A DNA stretch of 64,000 bases from contig JAMWBK010000005.1 of NCBI GenBank assembly GCA_029953675.1, forward strand, positions 2,809,001-2,873,000, given 5' to 3'. The notes below the pieces were generated by a model. That model worked only from the letters and a program-made list of their open reading frames with translations. It was not told the origin of the DNA and ran no database searches. The translations under genes and the position numbers were made by a program. Origin of the DNA: Rhodosorus marinus (taxonomy: Eukaryota > Rhodophyta > Stylonematophyceae > Stylonematales > Stylonemataceae). Shown here in pieces: positions 1 through 11,197 of this stretch. Position 1 is the stretch's first letter. Every line of letters starts with the position of its first letter.

Positions 1-883
1 AAGGGTAGGAGCCGCGTTGGATTAGCGCTGACGAAAGCCGCATTGCTGCTCATGTGGAGGAGCGGACGCACTTTTAAGTTGGCTATTTGTTCAGATCGAT
101 GGCCGCACTGGTATCAGATCAGTTGGAAGCGGCGGGAATTTTGTAGCTCGTGATTGTGGCTCCTCGGGTGTAGCTTTGCAACTCCCCGATTCTGAATGTG
201 TATCCGCCTTCACGTTTGCTAAATAAAACGTTTGCTAAATAAAAGACCCTGTGGGGTGGCCAATGCTGCGGCCAAGGCGACCTCGGCATAGGCAGAAGGT
301 CACCTGACAACTACTTAGCAATATGGAATCAGGGTTCGCACGATAATTGAGACAAGCACGAAAGACCCCAGGTCGGCATCTTCATCAGTCGAAATGGGGC
401 TTCTGACCGGTCACCCATCCCTCTTTGTGTACTGAGCGCCTGTGGCTCTGTCGTCGACGTTTCTCAAAGCGTCTCGAAGCAAAGATCAGACGGAAACCAA
501 TACCTGTCAGTCCGTTCCGGCCGCAGCTGTTCAAAACTCAGATTCTTCAATTTGAAGCATCGGTTTCATTCATCAAACCATCCATAAAGTGTAGCTCTAC
601 AGTTCCATCGTTGGACGGATATGCCTTTCCATGTAGACAGCTGTTCGGAGCAGTCCTACTGGTAGTACTTGAATCTGCGCTAGATGGTTAAGCTCATGCG
701 CTTCCACGTCGAAGCTTTGAAGAGAGAAAGATGGCGGATAGATTCGAAGACGAAGGCTAGTGGAACGTTTCTGAAGGTATTGGTTTGGAAAGGGTATAGC
801 TGATCGTTTGATGTACACGAGTTTGGTCTGAACTGCGTGAGCTTGGAGTAGTCTGAGACGTTCGGAGATTGAACTGAGAGAAA
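1..883. other. Intergenic, no gene recognised
   Basis: No reading frame here resembles a known protein. The last 170 bases (about 715-883) are poor in C and rich in G, A and T on the plus strand, the same composition that precedes many other genes of the window in their own orientation. This stretch probably holds the 5' leader and promoter of the FKBP/TPR gene that starts at 884. Confidence 0.5.
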
Positions 884-1758
884 ATGGATCCGGAGGGCGT
901 CGGAACCGTATATCGGATTGATTACTTTGAAGATGAGAGCGCAGTACCTTGCAGATCTGGGAGTATTGAGTTCGCGATAGGTGAAGGGCAAGTGATTCCG
1001 CAGATCGAGGAGGCTGTACGGAATCTCGAAGTGGGAAACGTCGTTGCTGTGGATAATGTTCCGGCAAATTTCAGCAACGGATTGAACGTGAGGCTCGTCT
1101 CGAAAACGCCACCTCCAATACCCTACCTGACCCCCGAGCAGCATCGCCAGAAGGGGAACAACCTGGTGATGCAGAAGGACTACGGCGAGGCGCTACTCGA
1201 GTACAGACGAGGGTTGAAACTGCTTCAGAAAGACCATCAAAAGGACTTGGAGATTAGCTTGAGGTATTTCAGAACATGCAAAGTCCAAAAATAACAGAAC
1301 CCAACCGCATCAGATCACCACAGCACCCTCTGACGCGTCGTGTTCAAAAACCGGCTTTTCTGCAACAAACGAATAGATTGAACGCAGCACTATGCCTTAC
1401 GAAACTGGGAAGGTGGAGAGAAGTAGCATCGCTTTGTGACATCGTCCTGAGCAAGGATGCGAACCGAGCCAAAGCCTTGTTTCGCCGGGGGGTAGCATAC
1501 CAAAATCTAGGTAACATCCTACCTATTATGCATATTTCTAGAACGTATCTTTGTCGTTGTTTTGTTAAGTTTTCTCTGTATTCCTGTGATTTAGGAGAAT
1601 TTGAGCTCGCAATCTATGATTTGTCCAGGGCCTTCGAACTGGAGGACGATCAGGCAATAGCTCGCGCGCTGGAGGAATCCGTCAAGTTCAGGGATGAGAA
1701 GAAGAAGACTAGTCGAGAGGAGTTTAGAAAGACGTATCAGATCGATATCCAGTGGTGA
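884..1758 (+). CDS. FKBP-like / TPR co-chaperone protein
   Basis: Three exons, 884-1263, 1377-1510 and 1595-1758, join in frame to about 225 residues. Residues 1-76 resemble an FKBP-type peptidyl-prolyl isomerase domain, with the typical VIPQIEEAVRNLEVG segment followed by a short strand NVRLVSK. The domain is shorter than the usual 105-110 residues, so isomerase activity is doubtful. Residues 83-195 form about three tetratricopeptide repeats: a helix pair from QHRQKGNNLVMQKDYGEA, then LNAALCLTKLGRWREVASLC, then AKALFRRGVAYQNLG and EFELAIYDLSRAF. TPR immunophilins usually bind the C-terminal EEVD tail of Hsp90 or Hsp70, which is the likely role. Introns of 113 and 84 nt have GT/AG ends and fall inside the TPR region. 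The start ATG opens the only frame with this homology. The fold is confident; partner and cellular location are inference. Confidence 0.82.
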
Positions 1759-2202
1759 GAATTAGGATATGGTCTTTCGCGAGATATCTGAGGGCACCCT
1801 TAACCCCCCTCGACGGAAAGTTGGTCGTCTCCCGGACGGGGCTGGGGCGGCAGGATGCTCGTCGGGCTGGGATGAACTCTTTTCATGAAAAGGCTTTCAG
1901 AATCTGCGGTTCTTGACCCTTCTCTGTGGACGGTTTGCCTAGAATATTCCCTTCTTGTTTACTCTCACTGGTCAGCCCCAGCAACCCCGCCAGGTGGGAT
2001 GGGGGGCTGGTGTTCAGCGTATATAGTTCGTGAAGACTGATGGTCTCGAGGATTCTGAGTGTCATCCATGTGAGCGAGGCCTTCCCGGAATTGAAGATAG
2101 AGGAATGCCCCAAACGAAGAGGTCAGAGAACATATATATACGACTTTAGTAAAAGTTAATGAAGGGTATAGAGAAGAAACAACGTGTTCCTAGGCTGATC
2201 TG
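1759..2202. other. Intergenic between convergent genes
   Basis: This 444-base gap separates the ends of two converging genes, the FKBP/TPR gene on plus and the transporter gene on minus. It must hold both 3' untranslated ends. Small frames occur but none shows family similarity. Confidence 0.5.
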
Positions 2203-3645
2203 TCATGCTTGTATGGCGGCCTCGGCGACGTTTGAGAAGACAAACCCCATTATGACGAGTATGGTTCCCGTGAAATAGAGAACCGTGTAGGTCGAGCCAT
2301 GTATGATTGTGTCCGCGATGAGGGAGAGGGGTATCGACAAGGACGTTGCGATGGTTGCGATCAGTGGAGTCGTAAGCAACACCGACCTGGTGTAAATTTT
2401 GAGATAGAACCTGACGATTAGTAATCTGCGAAAACCGATCCTGGCTACTTGCTTTCAGATTTTCGATCGTACCTTGCCCAAAGATAATCTGAAAGTACCG
2501 TTCCAAGAAGGCCGTTCACGGTGAGGAGTAGAATGAGCCTCCCGCTAGGCATCTCAAACGTCTCGAAGCCAAATTTGTCTAACACTAAGAACAGCGGCCA
2601 GAGGATTAGGAGGTTGAACAGGCCGACGAATCCTGTTACAAAGAACGGTTCCGAGGAGACAAGACAGAAAAACGTATATTCAGACCACGTCCCAGAGCCA
2701 AGCCCGAGGCTTGCGCAGTTTTCAGATGCAAAGAGGCTTTCGCGAGTATAAGATCCCTCACTTACCGAAGAATAGGAGCATATCAATTTTGCGGTCGTCT
2801 TCAAGCTTAACCTTGAGGAACGTCGTATACAATCCATACCCCAGGGCGGCGAGGAGAGAGAACAAATCTCCGACAAAAGAGCTTTTGTGAACGATATCTT
2901 GAATATCGTACAAGCCTATCATGCCAACCCCGAGGATACTGTTCCGGGAGGGCGGGGCGAGACGAAACTGGTCAGCTCTAGTTTGACATGTACTAATTTT
3001 GCAAAGCCCTTTGCACTTTTGCTCTTACTTTAGAATCACCGAGAGGGCTTTCATCGCGCTGTAGCTTTCTGCGCCGATGGACACCCCGATCAAGAACGTG
3101 AACAGGCCCGACGCCGTACTCAGAGTTGAGCTAGAGGACACCGACGTCATGTGAAGCCCCAAATTAAAGGTGTAGTTTGCAATGAACCACAGCGGGGAGA
3201 AGAAAAATGCCCGTTGCATGAGCTCCGGGAGGTTAAACTGGGCATCATCTGCAGATCCTGGAATGTCAATGCTCTTAAAATTCCTCGCTTCCACTAGACT
3301 ATATTTCCCACCATCCAGGAGCTCCCTCGTTTCACCACCTTCTGCCGCATCCACATCACCGCTTCCCCCGCCGTTGAAGCGATTTCCGACCCAGAACCAA
3401 AAGCTCCTCCGGACGAGCAACCGAAGCAGATAGATCGAGAACAATCCAGTATTAAAATACGTTATGAAAAACGGCTTTGAAAACTCCAAGTCACCAAATA
3501 TGTACTGAATCATCTCAGAACTCGACACCCATATCACCGCAACAGACAAAACCATCGCAACCCCCACATAGTGTCGACGATTCTCTCCTCGAGAAAGGTT
3601 GGACCTCATGGAACGATTGCTCAGGAACGAATCACTACGTTCCAT
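2203..3645 (-). CDS. SLC35F-type drug/metabolite transporter
   Basis: Four exons on the minus strand, 3029-3645, 2766-2938, 2473-2632 and 2203-2386, give about 377 residues with roughly ten hydrophobic helices. The N terminus is a polar tail (MERSDSFLSNRS), then the first helix HYVGVAMVLSVAVIWVSSSE. A short acidic loop lies near residue 100. The segment FFFSPLWFIANYTFNLGL followed by TSVSSSSTLSTASGLFTFL is characteristic of the SLC35F5-like branch of the EamA/DMT superfamily, as are the later LGVGMIGL, GDLFSLLAALGYGLYT and DYLWARSVLLTTPLIAT. Some relatives are proposed thiamine or nucleotide-sugar carriers in vacuole, Golgi or mitochondria; the substrate cannot be read here. Translation is placed at 3645 because the longer upstream frame has no ATG. 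The upstream DNA (3650-3730) is C-rich on plus, that is G-rich on the sense strand. Confidence 0.85.
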
Positions 3646-5255
3646 ATCGTGTCCACCTCTGAACAAAAAACCTCCCAACACCTAACCCCCTCCCCCCCAA
3701 CACTCAAACCACTACCAGCTCACACTCAATACTCACTATCATAACCGTCCTAAGACACACACGAAAAAGAAAACTGGTGTCTGAACAGACTCACCAGAAA
3801 GCATACCAAACAGCAGCTTTCGTTCCATATAAGACAGGGTTTCTTTATCGTACTCTTCCACTGAATCCAAACTACCATCTGTCTCCTCCCCTCCTTCCCC
3901 CTGGCGACACGAAAAACGCCAACCCTTTACTTCCGTCGTAGCTGGTGATCGATCCTCCGTGCGGTAGGGTGTTCATGACGCCTTTTCCAACGCATCTTCG
4001 TGGCGACTATGGTGTACTAGACGAAGTGGACAAATACCTCTCAGGTCCAGAAGATCTTATCCTACTGACACCTTTTACGGTCATACAAAGAGGAAGAGGA
4101 GTCTTCAGCAAGGTCTGCCGTTGGGAGGACGCCCACGTCGCCATCCATTTTGAAAAGTCGCCTCTTGGACTCTATGCAGCAATGTTGCGGTTCCTGGTAA
4201 GATCTAAGACTTTTTAAATACCCTAGGTGGTGGCTCTTTTTCTTCTCCGTCCCCAATAGAAACCCGGCTCTGCATGTTTCGTTTTCCGGTAGCAGGAGGC
4301 GAGCTTGTTCCTCTTCCAAGAGACCATCCCGGTTTGATTACCAACACGCGGCAGTGAGACTAAGTTTCTAGTCCTGCAGATGTGTATACTATCTAATGCT
4401 TTTTCCACCACCACAGAGGGTGGCTTTCCTTTCGATCCCAAAGCAAACCTACTCGGAATGCTTCGTTTTCGAGCAAAACACACACACTCCGGAGACGGTA
4501 TCTTCACTTGCTCTTCAATTGCGAGGCTCTTCGGCATCCTGATGATCAGAAACTATCCATCACAAGAAACCAGATAGGTATGGACGAGTCTTGACCATCA
4601 AGTAGGAACGATATGAAGCTGGAGCACTACGCTCTTGGGCTACGCTGTGAAGACGATGACTGCGAGCACCTCTTCTCGTAATCATCGTCTTCACACATTT
4701 TCTTTCCTCAAAAAACTATCTCGACGGATTCCGTGTTTTCTGTGGATGACAGGAAACCAAAATAACTTCTCAATCTAAAATATACACAATACAATTCTTA
4801 TCCAACCAATACAGATCTTGTAAAACGTTTTCTTCTATTTTTCTGAATGTTTATACCAATGAAGATGAGTAGTTTTATCGGGAACAATCGAAGAAACCTT
4901 TTTTCCTTGCGAGAATGTTTTGTATTATTGACCAGACGAACGCGTGCGGATTTAAAATAAGGAATAAATTTTGAGTATTTTTTATTCTATTTTTTAATTT
5001 ATTGGCCAATGAAAGGGAGTAATTGGCTTTTGTATAGCTATAAAATAATTTTTTTTGGAGTTCGTTTTGTATGTAACATTGTTTATTATAAAATACAATA
5101 AAACTTTCATGTTATTTTTGAATTTTGTAGTATTTATGGTAAATTACACGTATTGGCCAATGGGATCAATATTTTGCGGTAATGAGGTTTGGATTAGAGA
5201 ATGGTGGCTTTTGCCGATGCTTAGAGACTGCGACGGTAGTTTTACCATTATAGAT
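3646..5255. other. Gene-free stretch, promoter side then AT-rich
   Basis: The first 250 bases are C- and A-rich on plus and probably contain the promoter of the transporter gene. From 3945 to 4580 both strands show open frames of 60-105 codons without recognisable similarity. From about 4740 to 5170 the DNA is markedly AT-rich. A perfect 14-bp inverted repeat lies at 4646-4695. No gene is supported. Confidence 0.45.
4646..4695. repeat. Perfect 14-bp inverted repeat
   Basis: TGTGAAGACGATGA at 4646-4659 is followed, after a 22-base spacer, by its exact reverse complement at 4682-4695. It could form a cruciform or RNA hairpin, be a bipartite protein site, or be a remnant of a small inverted-repeat element. 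Confidence 0.8.
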
Positions 5256-5830
5256 TTAAGCGCTACGCAGGGAGTAGTATAAGCTAGGAACGATGAGCAA
5301 AAGCGTGCACGCCAAGGCTGCGGTAGCGAGCTTCGCCCTTTCCGACGGCATGTTGCAACCGGCGTGACTGTGATTTTGTTGGTTTTTGCCTGATTTCCCC
5401 CAACGACTGGCGGTAGCACGGATTGCTGTAAGCCCGCGATCAAGGTCCTCCGAGGTGCCCAACAACGTGACATCGTCGTGGTAGGTACAGATACGTCGTT
5501 CCTTCTCCTCGGTCGCGAGCCTCATAGCACCACTAGTATGGAGGACATGTCCACAAGAATCGCCTTAGCTGAACCCCCGTGGTCGCCTGAAAAATGTAGC
5601 CCGCCCAAGTTAAGTATGGCAGACCCGTGCCCTCATAGATTCCGGACAGAAACGGCCAAGCTTTCGGGAACACCCTCCTTGCCACCTCCACTGCATGCGT
5701 CCGCGAGACGCCGTGAAAAGGTGTTGCGAAAAATCGATCACCAAGGTTTCCTGGCCGGGCCTGGTCCCTCACTCCAGCTCGATGGCGTGATAGATTCTTT
5801 TGCACCCACCCAAAGTTCCCACCCCGACCT
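5256..5830 (-). mobile_element. Decayed non-LTR-type reverse transcriptase fragment
   Basis: Read on minus, this stretch carries recognisable pieces of a retroelement reverse transcriptase in more than one frame. The 5' part contains a motif like GVSRTHAVEVARRVFP followed by an IYEGTG/IFQATTGVQ region, corresponding to the FNSVSR and GVQQGDPLG blocks of LINE-like enzymes. The 3' part contains TYHDDVTLLGTSEDL, the YxDD catalytic block with its usual following residues. Frame changes and stops (about 5805 to 5533, then 5525 to 5256) show it is inactive. No LTR, poly(A) tail or target duplication was found. A second, inverted copy of its upstream end lies at 6075-6230. Confidence 0.7.
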
Positions 5831-6074
5831 GGTAAGGCGCCATGAAGGCGCTAAAGCGCGGCCGGAACCGTTGGCGAGAGCAAACGCCCTAGCATTCTCA
5901 AACTCTCGATCAGTCCAGTTGGACGCATCCGGCGTAGTTCAGGTCTGTGATCAGCTTTGGCTAGTAGACAAGCTGTGGACGGCTGAGGTGAACCCACGGT
6001 TCAGTGGCTCTCATTTATCCACTTAGAGACGGGTTTCAGGGTCCTCAGCGACGCCTGTCGACCCCTCTCACTTC

Positions 6075-6230
6075 GGCGGCGCGGTGCCTCACTAGGTCGG
6101 GGTGGGATGTTCAGTTGGGTGCAAAAAATAATCACTCACGCCATCGAGCTCGAGCGAGCGGCGAGGCCCGACTGGGAAACCTTGGTGATGCGGCCAATTG
6201 TGTATGGCATTCGGTTCAAGACTGATGTTT
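6075..6230 (+). mobile_element. Inverted second fragment of the same RT element
   Basis: The plus strand at about 6090-6195 matches the reverse complement of about 5735-5850. Shared words include GGTCGGGGTGGGA, TTGGGTGCAAAA, CACGCCATCGAGCT and GGAAACCTTGGTGAT. One frame here reads HAIELERAARPDWETLV without a stop, whereas the minus-strand copy has a stop within the same block. The two pieces therefore come from two insertions, or one rearranged insertion, of the same family. Confidence 0.65.
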
Positions 6231-6641
6231 AGTCTGTGAGCAGCCCAAGGTTGAGAATCGATAGATTCCCCAAACTGTTTACTTTTCCGTTCCTTTGACA
6301 TTGCTATCTGTGTCCCTACATTCTCCCCGTATGGGTTAGTGCCTGGACAATATCATGCCACATAAACTGCCAGATGACACTTCCCCGGTACAGATGGGAC
6401 TATCTCCACCAGTGGGATTGAGAATGGGGCACAAAGCGCACATGCTTCGAGAAAACCAGGTCGCCTGTATCAGCGAGGAACGAGCGCAGAGGGTCTCACC
6501 AAGACAGGCATGAAGATCCTACCAGCTGCTGGGCAGCTTGGCGCTTTACTCTTTCACATATCATTTTGCCTATCGGTTTTCAGGTGTTTTTGGGTTCTGG
6601 TAAAATACAATTAATTAGCCCTTCGGTAGCGAAGTCAACAG
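6231..6641. other. Intergenic, nothing recognised
   Basis: This stretch lies between the retroelement debris and the stop codon of the MINPP-like gene on minus. It must contain the 3' untranslated end of that gene. No other feature was seen. Confidence 0.4.
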
Positions 6642-8609
6642 TTACAGTGGCCGTCGGGTTGTGGCTACATCTTCACATTGCTGTTCCCACTCGTCCTCAG
6701 AGTTGAATGTGCTCCTAATGAACTCCTCAAACTCATCCATTGTGCAATAGGCCTTGTCTCCGCAGATCGGAACCTTCTCAACGTAACGTTCATTCAACCG
6801 GATTCTCAAGATATATTGAGACATGGCCTCGTTCTGCTGCTCACCGCTGTCTCTTTCTGGTTTGCAGTCGTCATACAATTCGAAGGCAACGTTCGCGGAG
6901 ACTGGAGCTAGTGCGCTGATCGTCCCTAGGCAGTCTTTCCCGGGAAGATCCATCGACAATAGGAAAGGAACCAGAGCACTCTCTGTTCCGAATCGCATAT
7001 CCTGTGTGATTAGGATTGAGTCAGAGAGGTTCAGCCCGCCTTGGTAGGTGGTGATTTTGTATTCCGGTGTCTTACAAGTTTCTGACAGTCTTCCCCGCCA
7101 TTTACACACGACTGCAACGACACTAAAAGATCCTCCCATAACGGCCGGGGCAGGAAGGGGTAGAATTCGTGGGCCCGGGAATATACATTCCCATCCTCCA
7201 TCAACGCCTCCCTGAAGAGCCAGTCCTCTGGCGCAATTAGTGAGCAGAATCGATCACTTCGCCCCAACTCAGCTACCTCAAGTATACAACCATCAATAAC
7301 AGCGTTGATATCTTCCACTTTCATCGTAGAGGCCGCATCCTGTCAGCGAACAACTACATTCAGTGTCTCGGACCGAGCGTTTACAAGATCTGGCAGCCGT
7401 GAACCACATCAGGGTGAACGGGACTGAGCGGTTGAAAGGTTGGGGTGTACCAGATCCTTAGATACTTTCCTCGCAACTTTCTCAAGGTGAAGCTCCTCCT
7501 GATGACTATTTGCCGAACTCACTTCGGAGTTCAACTCCGTGAAGACATGACACCGATCTGTATACTTCAAAACGGAGTCATTTCCTTTCGTAACCGGAAA
7601 AACGTGATGTTTCTTATTCAGGTCCTCTGATTCGGGGCAACCAAGACATGTCTTGCGATGCTGGAGACTATTCGAACCTTTGCTCACGTTGTCTACTGTC
7701 GTAAAATTCTTCCAAGGGATGCCGAAAAATCCAAAGAGGAAAGCCTCAGCAGACGCCGAAGTCCTCTGATCCTGTGTGGATCGAACTAGAATAGGATCTC
7801 CTTGCGTAACTTTCAGATGCCTTGCGTAGATTTCTCTCATCCTATTCGCAGGGGCAATCGAGCTTTCGCATTAAGCCGTCTTGGCCGGATTACTGCATGC
7901 CACCCGTTTTTTGTCAAAAGTGTCACCTACCTCCTCCCGATGTCCCTAAAACTCCGCTCGCCAACAATAGACAACAGTCCAGCGTCACTCTCGTTGTACT
8001 TGTTCTTCCACGTCTTGAGCCACTGGACTTCCTCGGCCTCACTCTCAATGTTGGCGTGAATCCAGTTTTCTAGCTGGTCCAGGTCCTGAATCACCGTCTC
8101 TGTCGGGTTTTTCAGTCCCCCTCTAGCAATCATTGAAACGTGGATGAGTTTGCACTCGTTCCTAATCCACTTGGTCTCCGAAGGCTCCGGATAGGGAGAA
8201 TCAGTCCCTAGATGATCCGCAACCTGTTTCATACGAGTTCAAAAGAGCATACCAGCAAAACCCAGTAAATACCTAGTCTGACCTGCCAATCCATCCCTGT
8301 ACATTGCGCTCTTACGGTGAATCCATCAAGACATGCTCGATCAATCTGGGATGTATCGCTCTCCAGGATATCGGAGAGCACAACCACCGCTCCAAGGACA
8401 ACCACGACTGCCACCATTGAGAACATCACAGGCCAGATCGAGTGCGGGTGGTGCCTGGGAGACTGAACCCGGCCATAACGATGCATCATTTCCGTATCAT
8501 CCTCATCGCTACTGAATCCGTCACCAATGTTCAGATGGAGAGTTTCATCTCCAAATCCCTGGGATGGATCCGAAATCAACCCGTTTCGCGGTGAATCTTC
8601 TCTCCCCAT
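6642..8609 (-). CDS. MINPP-family type II membrane protein, probable pseudophosphatase
   Basis: Five exons on minus (8316-8609, 7931-8223, 7451-7841, 7108-7339, 6642-7039) join in frame to about 535 residues. After a 50-residue polar, acidic N terminus comes one hydrophobic segment (WPVMFSMVAVVVVLGAVVVL), so the bulk should lie in the ER, secretory or outer space. The rest follows the multiple inositol polyphosphate phosphatase family of histidine phosphatases: HLGTDSPYP, WLKTWKNKY, the helix with RTSASAEAFLFG, and the C-terminal ANVAFELYDDC and ILRIRLNERY blocks. Active family members have RHGxRxP and HAE. Here these read RGGLKNP (residues 132-138) and TES (422-424), so the nucleophile histidine and the proton donor are absent. 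The frame is otherwise intact across all exons. It is probably a catalytically dead member, perhaps a binding or regulatory protein. The intron at 7040-7107 uses a weaker GTGTAA donor. Confidence 0.82.
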
Positions 8610-10530
8610 CGCTCCAGAAAAAGTCTCCCACACTCAGAAACCCCACAATCCTTCTCCCCGCAGGCAAAACATAAACAAACAATCCCTCAAGAAGCGGCTA
8701 CCTACCAAACCGAATTGGGAACAACGAAACCCTTCCCATATTGGGACATACTTGCGTGAACTAAAAATCCTCGCTCAGCTCCCTCAACTCAATCAACCCG
8801 TCCCAAGCCGTTCTGTCTGTTCCAAACAACCCCCAAAAAGACGACGCCAGTTCACTCGCTGAACACCAAACAGGTCTACGCTTCTCTCTCTCTCTCTCCC
8901 TCCCTCTGCCCAACTCAAAAACAGACCAGCTCCCTCTCTCTCAACCAAAAAAAAAACAAAAAAAACCAACCCAACCCAAAACACGCTCAAACGCTGTCTT
9001 CCATCAAAAGACAAAAAAAACCCTCGGGTCTACCTACCTTGCACTTCCTCCTTCCAACTCGTCCCCAACAACCCCCCCCCAAAAGAAAATCAACCAAACC
9101 AGCTCTCCGCCTTTATATCTTCCTCACCTAAACAGATCAATTCCCTCTTTGACACAAACAAAACCCCTTAAAACCGGCTTCCTTAGCATTCCATTGTCAA
9201 CCTTCTCTATTCTAGTTAACTCCACCAGCCCCAATTAACAGTCTGCCTTTCTAATGAATGGACACCATCACGTCCACAAAGAAGAAAACAATACAGAAAT
9301 TTAAAAACAAAACATAGAGAATACGCAGACATTCATAGAGAGACAGAATGAGGGTGGGTACGGGGCATGCCCCCCACTGCCCTAATAAAAGAGGGACTAC
9401 CTTAAACCCTCCAGATTTCAGCTCTTTCTATGTCTCCACTGCCCACTGTTAGATGCCCCCATGTTGCACTAGTAAAAGAAAGGCATTGATTTTCAACCTT
9501 TTTATACTTCAGTTGCCCCCTTTGGAGCATGCCCCAATGGTTTAGATTTCGACGGCTTCGAATTTTACGTTGCGATAGGGCTCCAATGCCCCCAAACTTG
9601 TCTCCATAATCCCCATAATGCTAGTGCTGCCTCGCGAATTTCAGCAGAGGTGGAAGGCCTCTAAAAGTGACTGTATGGGGGCTTTTCCAAAGGGGGGGAA
9701 AGGGGGGTGGTTGACAAGACGATGGAATAGGACGGGATGACTTCGTGCACCTGATTTTATGAATTCTAGTTTAATAGTTGATTTCCTTGGCGGATGTTGA
9801 ATTTTGCTCCATGATAGGATGGGGGGATTTTTTCATGAATATACATAATATATTTGGTTATTAGGCATGCCCCAAGACGATACTGCCCCCTCAAAAAAAA
9901 CGGAAACGCTTCATGGTTTTATTTTTATCTTGTGTCGGTATGTCAACCTTCGTGGGGGCATGCCCCCACCGAACTCGTTCCTCCCATAATCTCTATCAGT
10001 AAATCTAAAATAGTCTTTTTTACAAATAGTTCAATATCAAGTTCGCGTAGTCCGTGTGAGAACAAGGTTTCGGCCCCAGTGATTTTACAGTACTCATTGG
10101 ATGAGTGTTAACATACCCACTTCCGTTTTTAGATATTTTATGTTTTTTATGAATTAAATTGCAGGATATGATATGTTGGTGAGTAGTTCTTAGGGGTTGG
10201 TTGGCGGAATGGATTTCACGTATGGTGTATCAATAGGGGTGGGAAAAAGGAATTCCGGTTTTTAGAAATGGCGATGGTGGACTAGGTGGGGGTGTGGTAG
10301 AGGACAGATTTGGATCAGGTGGAGAGAGAGGGATCCTGTGCTGGCGGGTTTGCTGAAAGGAAACTAACATTTAGAATAGGGTACTTGGAGTAGATGCCAC
10401 CCATCAGTGTGGAAATTGATGAATTACTCTAGGCAAAAACAAAAAAAAACCTGTTTACTTGTAGCCAGGTATTGGTGAGATTCGATAGCGAGTACGGAGC
10501 TGGCTAGAGACGCTGCGTGAGTCTGGAGCT
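8610..10530. other. Long intergenic region, C-rich then low complexity
   Basis: The bases just upstream of the MINPP-like gene (8640-9110) are rich in C and A on plus, so G- and T-rich on the sense strand of that gene, with CT-dinucleotide runs near 8880-8940. This probably includes its promoter. From 9110 to 10530 no coding similarity was seen; a cluster of GCATGCCCC-type words lies within (9364-9972). Confidence 0.45.
9364..9972. repeat. Cluster of GCATGCCCC / TGCCCCC words
   Basis: The plus strand carries repeated ATGCCCC words in an otherwise AT-leaning region: GGCATGCCCCCCACTGCCC at 9364, then GATGCCCCC near 9452, TTGCCCCCTTTGGAGCATGCCCC near 9511-9536, AATGCCCCC near 9586, GGCATGCCCC near 9866 followed by ACTGCCCCC, and GGGGGCATGCCCCC near 9954. 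The last is a perfect palindrome. They are not evenly spaced, so this is not a plain tandem repeat. Confidence 0.6.
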
Positions 10531-10877
10531 GTAGCCGTGAACGGTATGGTAGAGATTCCCCTACTGGATCAGACAAAGAGAAAGTCAGGACTCTATCGAT
10601 GGAGTACGAAACCTCCAGTGGGCTGTTTTCCTACGCCGTGCGAAAAGCATCGCACTTTGTCCCAGATTCTTGCAAATCTCTTCGACGAGCTTGGAGCTAG
10701 AACCGCATCGTCGCTCCAGAGGGCTCGTTCCAGCCCCACTCGTGCGTCTGGACGATCGTTCATACTTTGTGCAATCTGTAGCAACGCTTGCAGCTTTCAA
10801 AAGTCTTCCATCGAACTCTCATTCAACCCACAGTCAAACCCCCCTCTGCACGGCTCCATCCCCAGCTTCGTAAGGAT

Positions 10878-11032
10878 TTCGGGACGATTGAGAAGCCAAT
10901 GCAAAAAACCACTGCCGGGTCGCAGATCTTGCATGAAGTCCAGTTCTCTTCCGGGACGCGATTGAGTAGCCAATGCAAAAAAAAAACTGCCGGTTCGCAG
11001 ATCTTGCATGAAGTCCGTTTCTCTTCCGACAT
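10878..11032. repeat. Two-copy tandem repeat, about 68-71 bp
   Basis: Two adjacent copies share CGATTGAG, then AGCCAATGCAAAAAA, ACTGCCGG, TCGCAGATCTTGCATGAAG and TCTCTTCCG. The second copy starts near 10961 and has a longer A run. The preceding stretch, 10537-10880, has open frames on both strands without recognised similarity. Confidence 0.8.
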
Positions 11033-11197
11033 ATGTTAGTTTGTCCGTGTGTAATTAATCAACAGCAGATGAACTAAGTACGCCGTTCCAATCTGATGTA
11101 GCGCCATGGAAATAGACTGGTGACTGGACAGGCCTCTAAACGATTGTAAAGCTCTTTACATACTATTCATTTTGTTTGTAAAGTCGTATCCTTCTGC

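Noticed and set aside
7040-7107. Splicing the MINPP-like gene with a 36-nt intron at GTAAGA
   Set aside because: That junction gives an immediate stop. The GTGTAA donor with a 68-nt intron keeps the frame and the family alignment.
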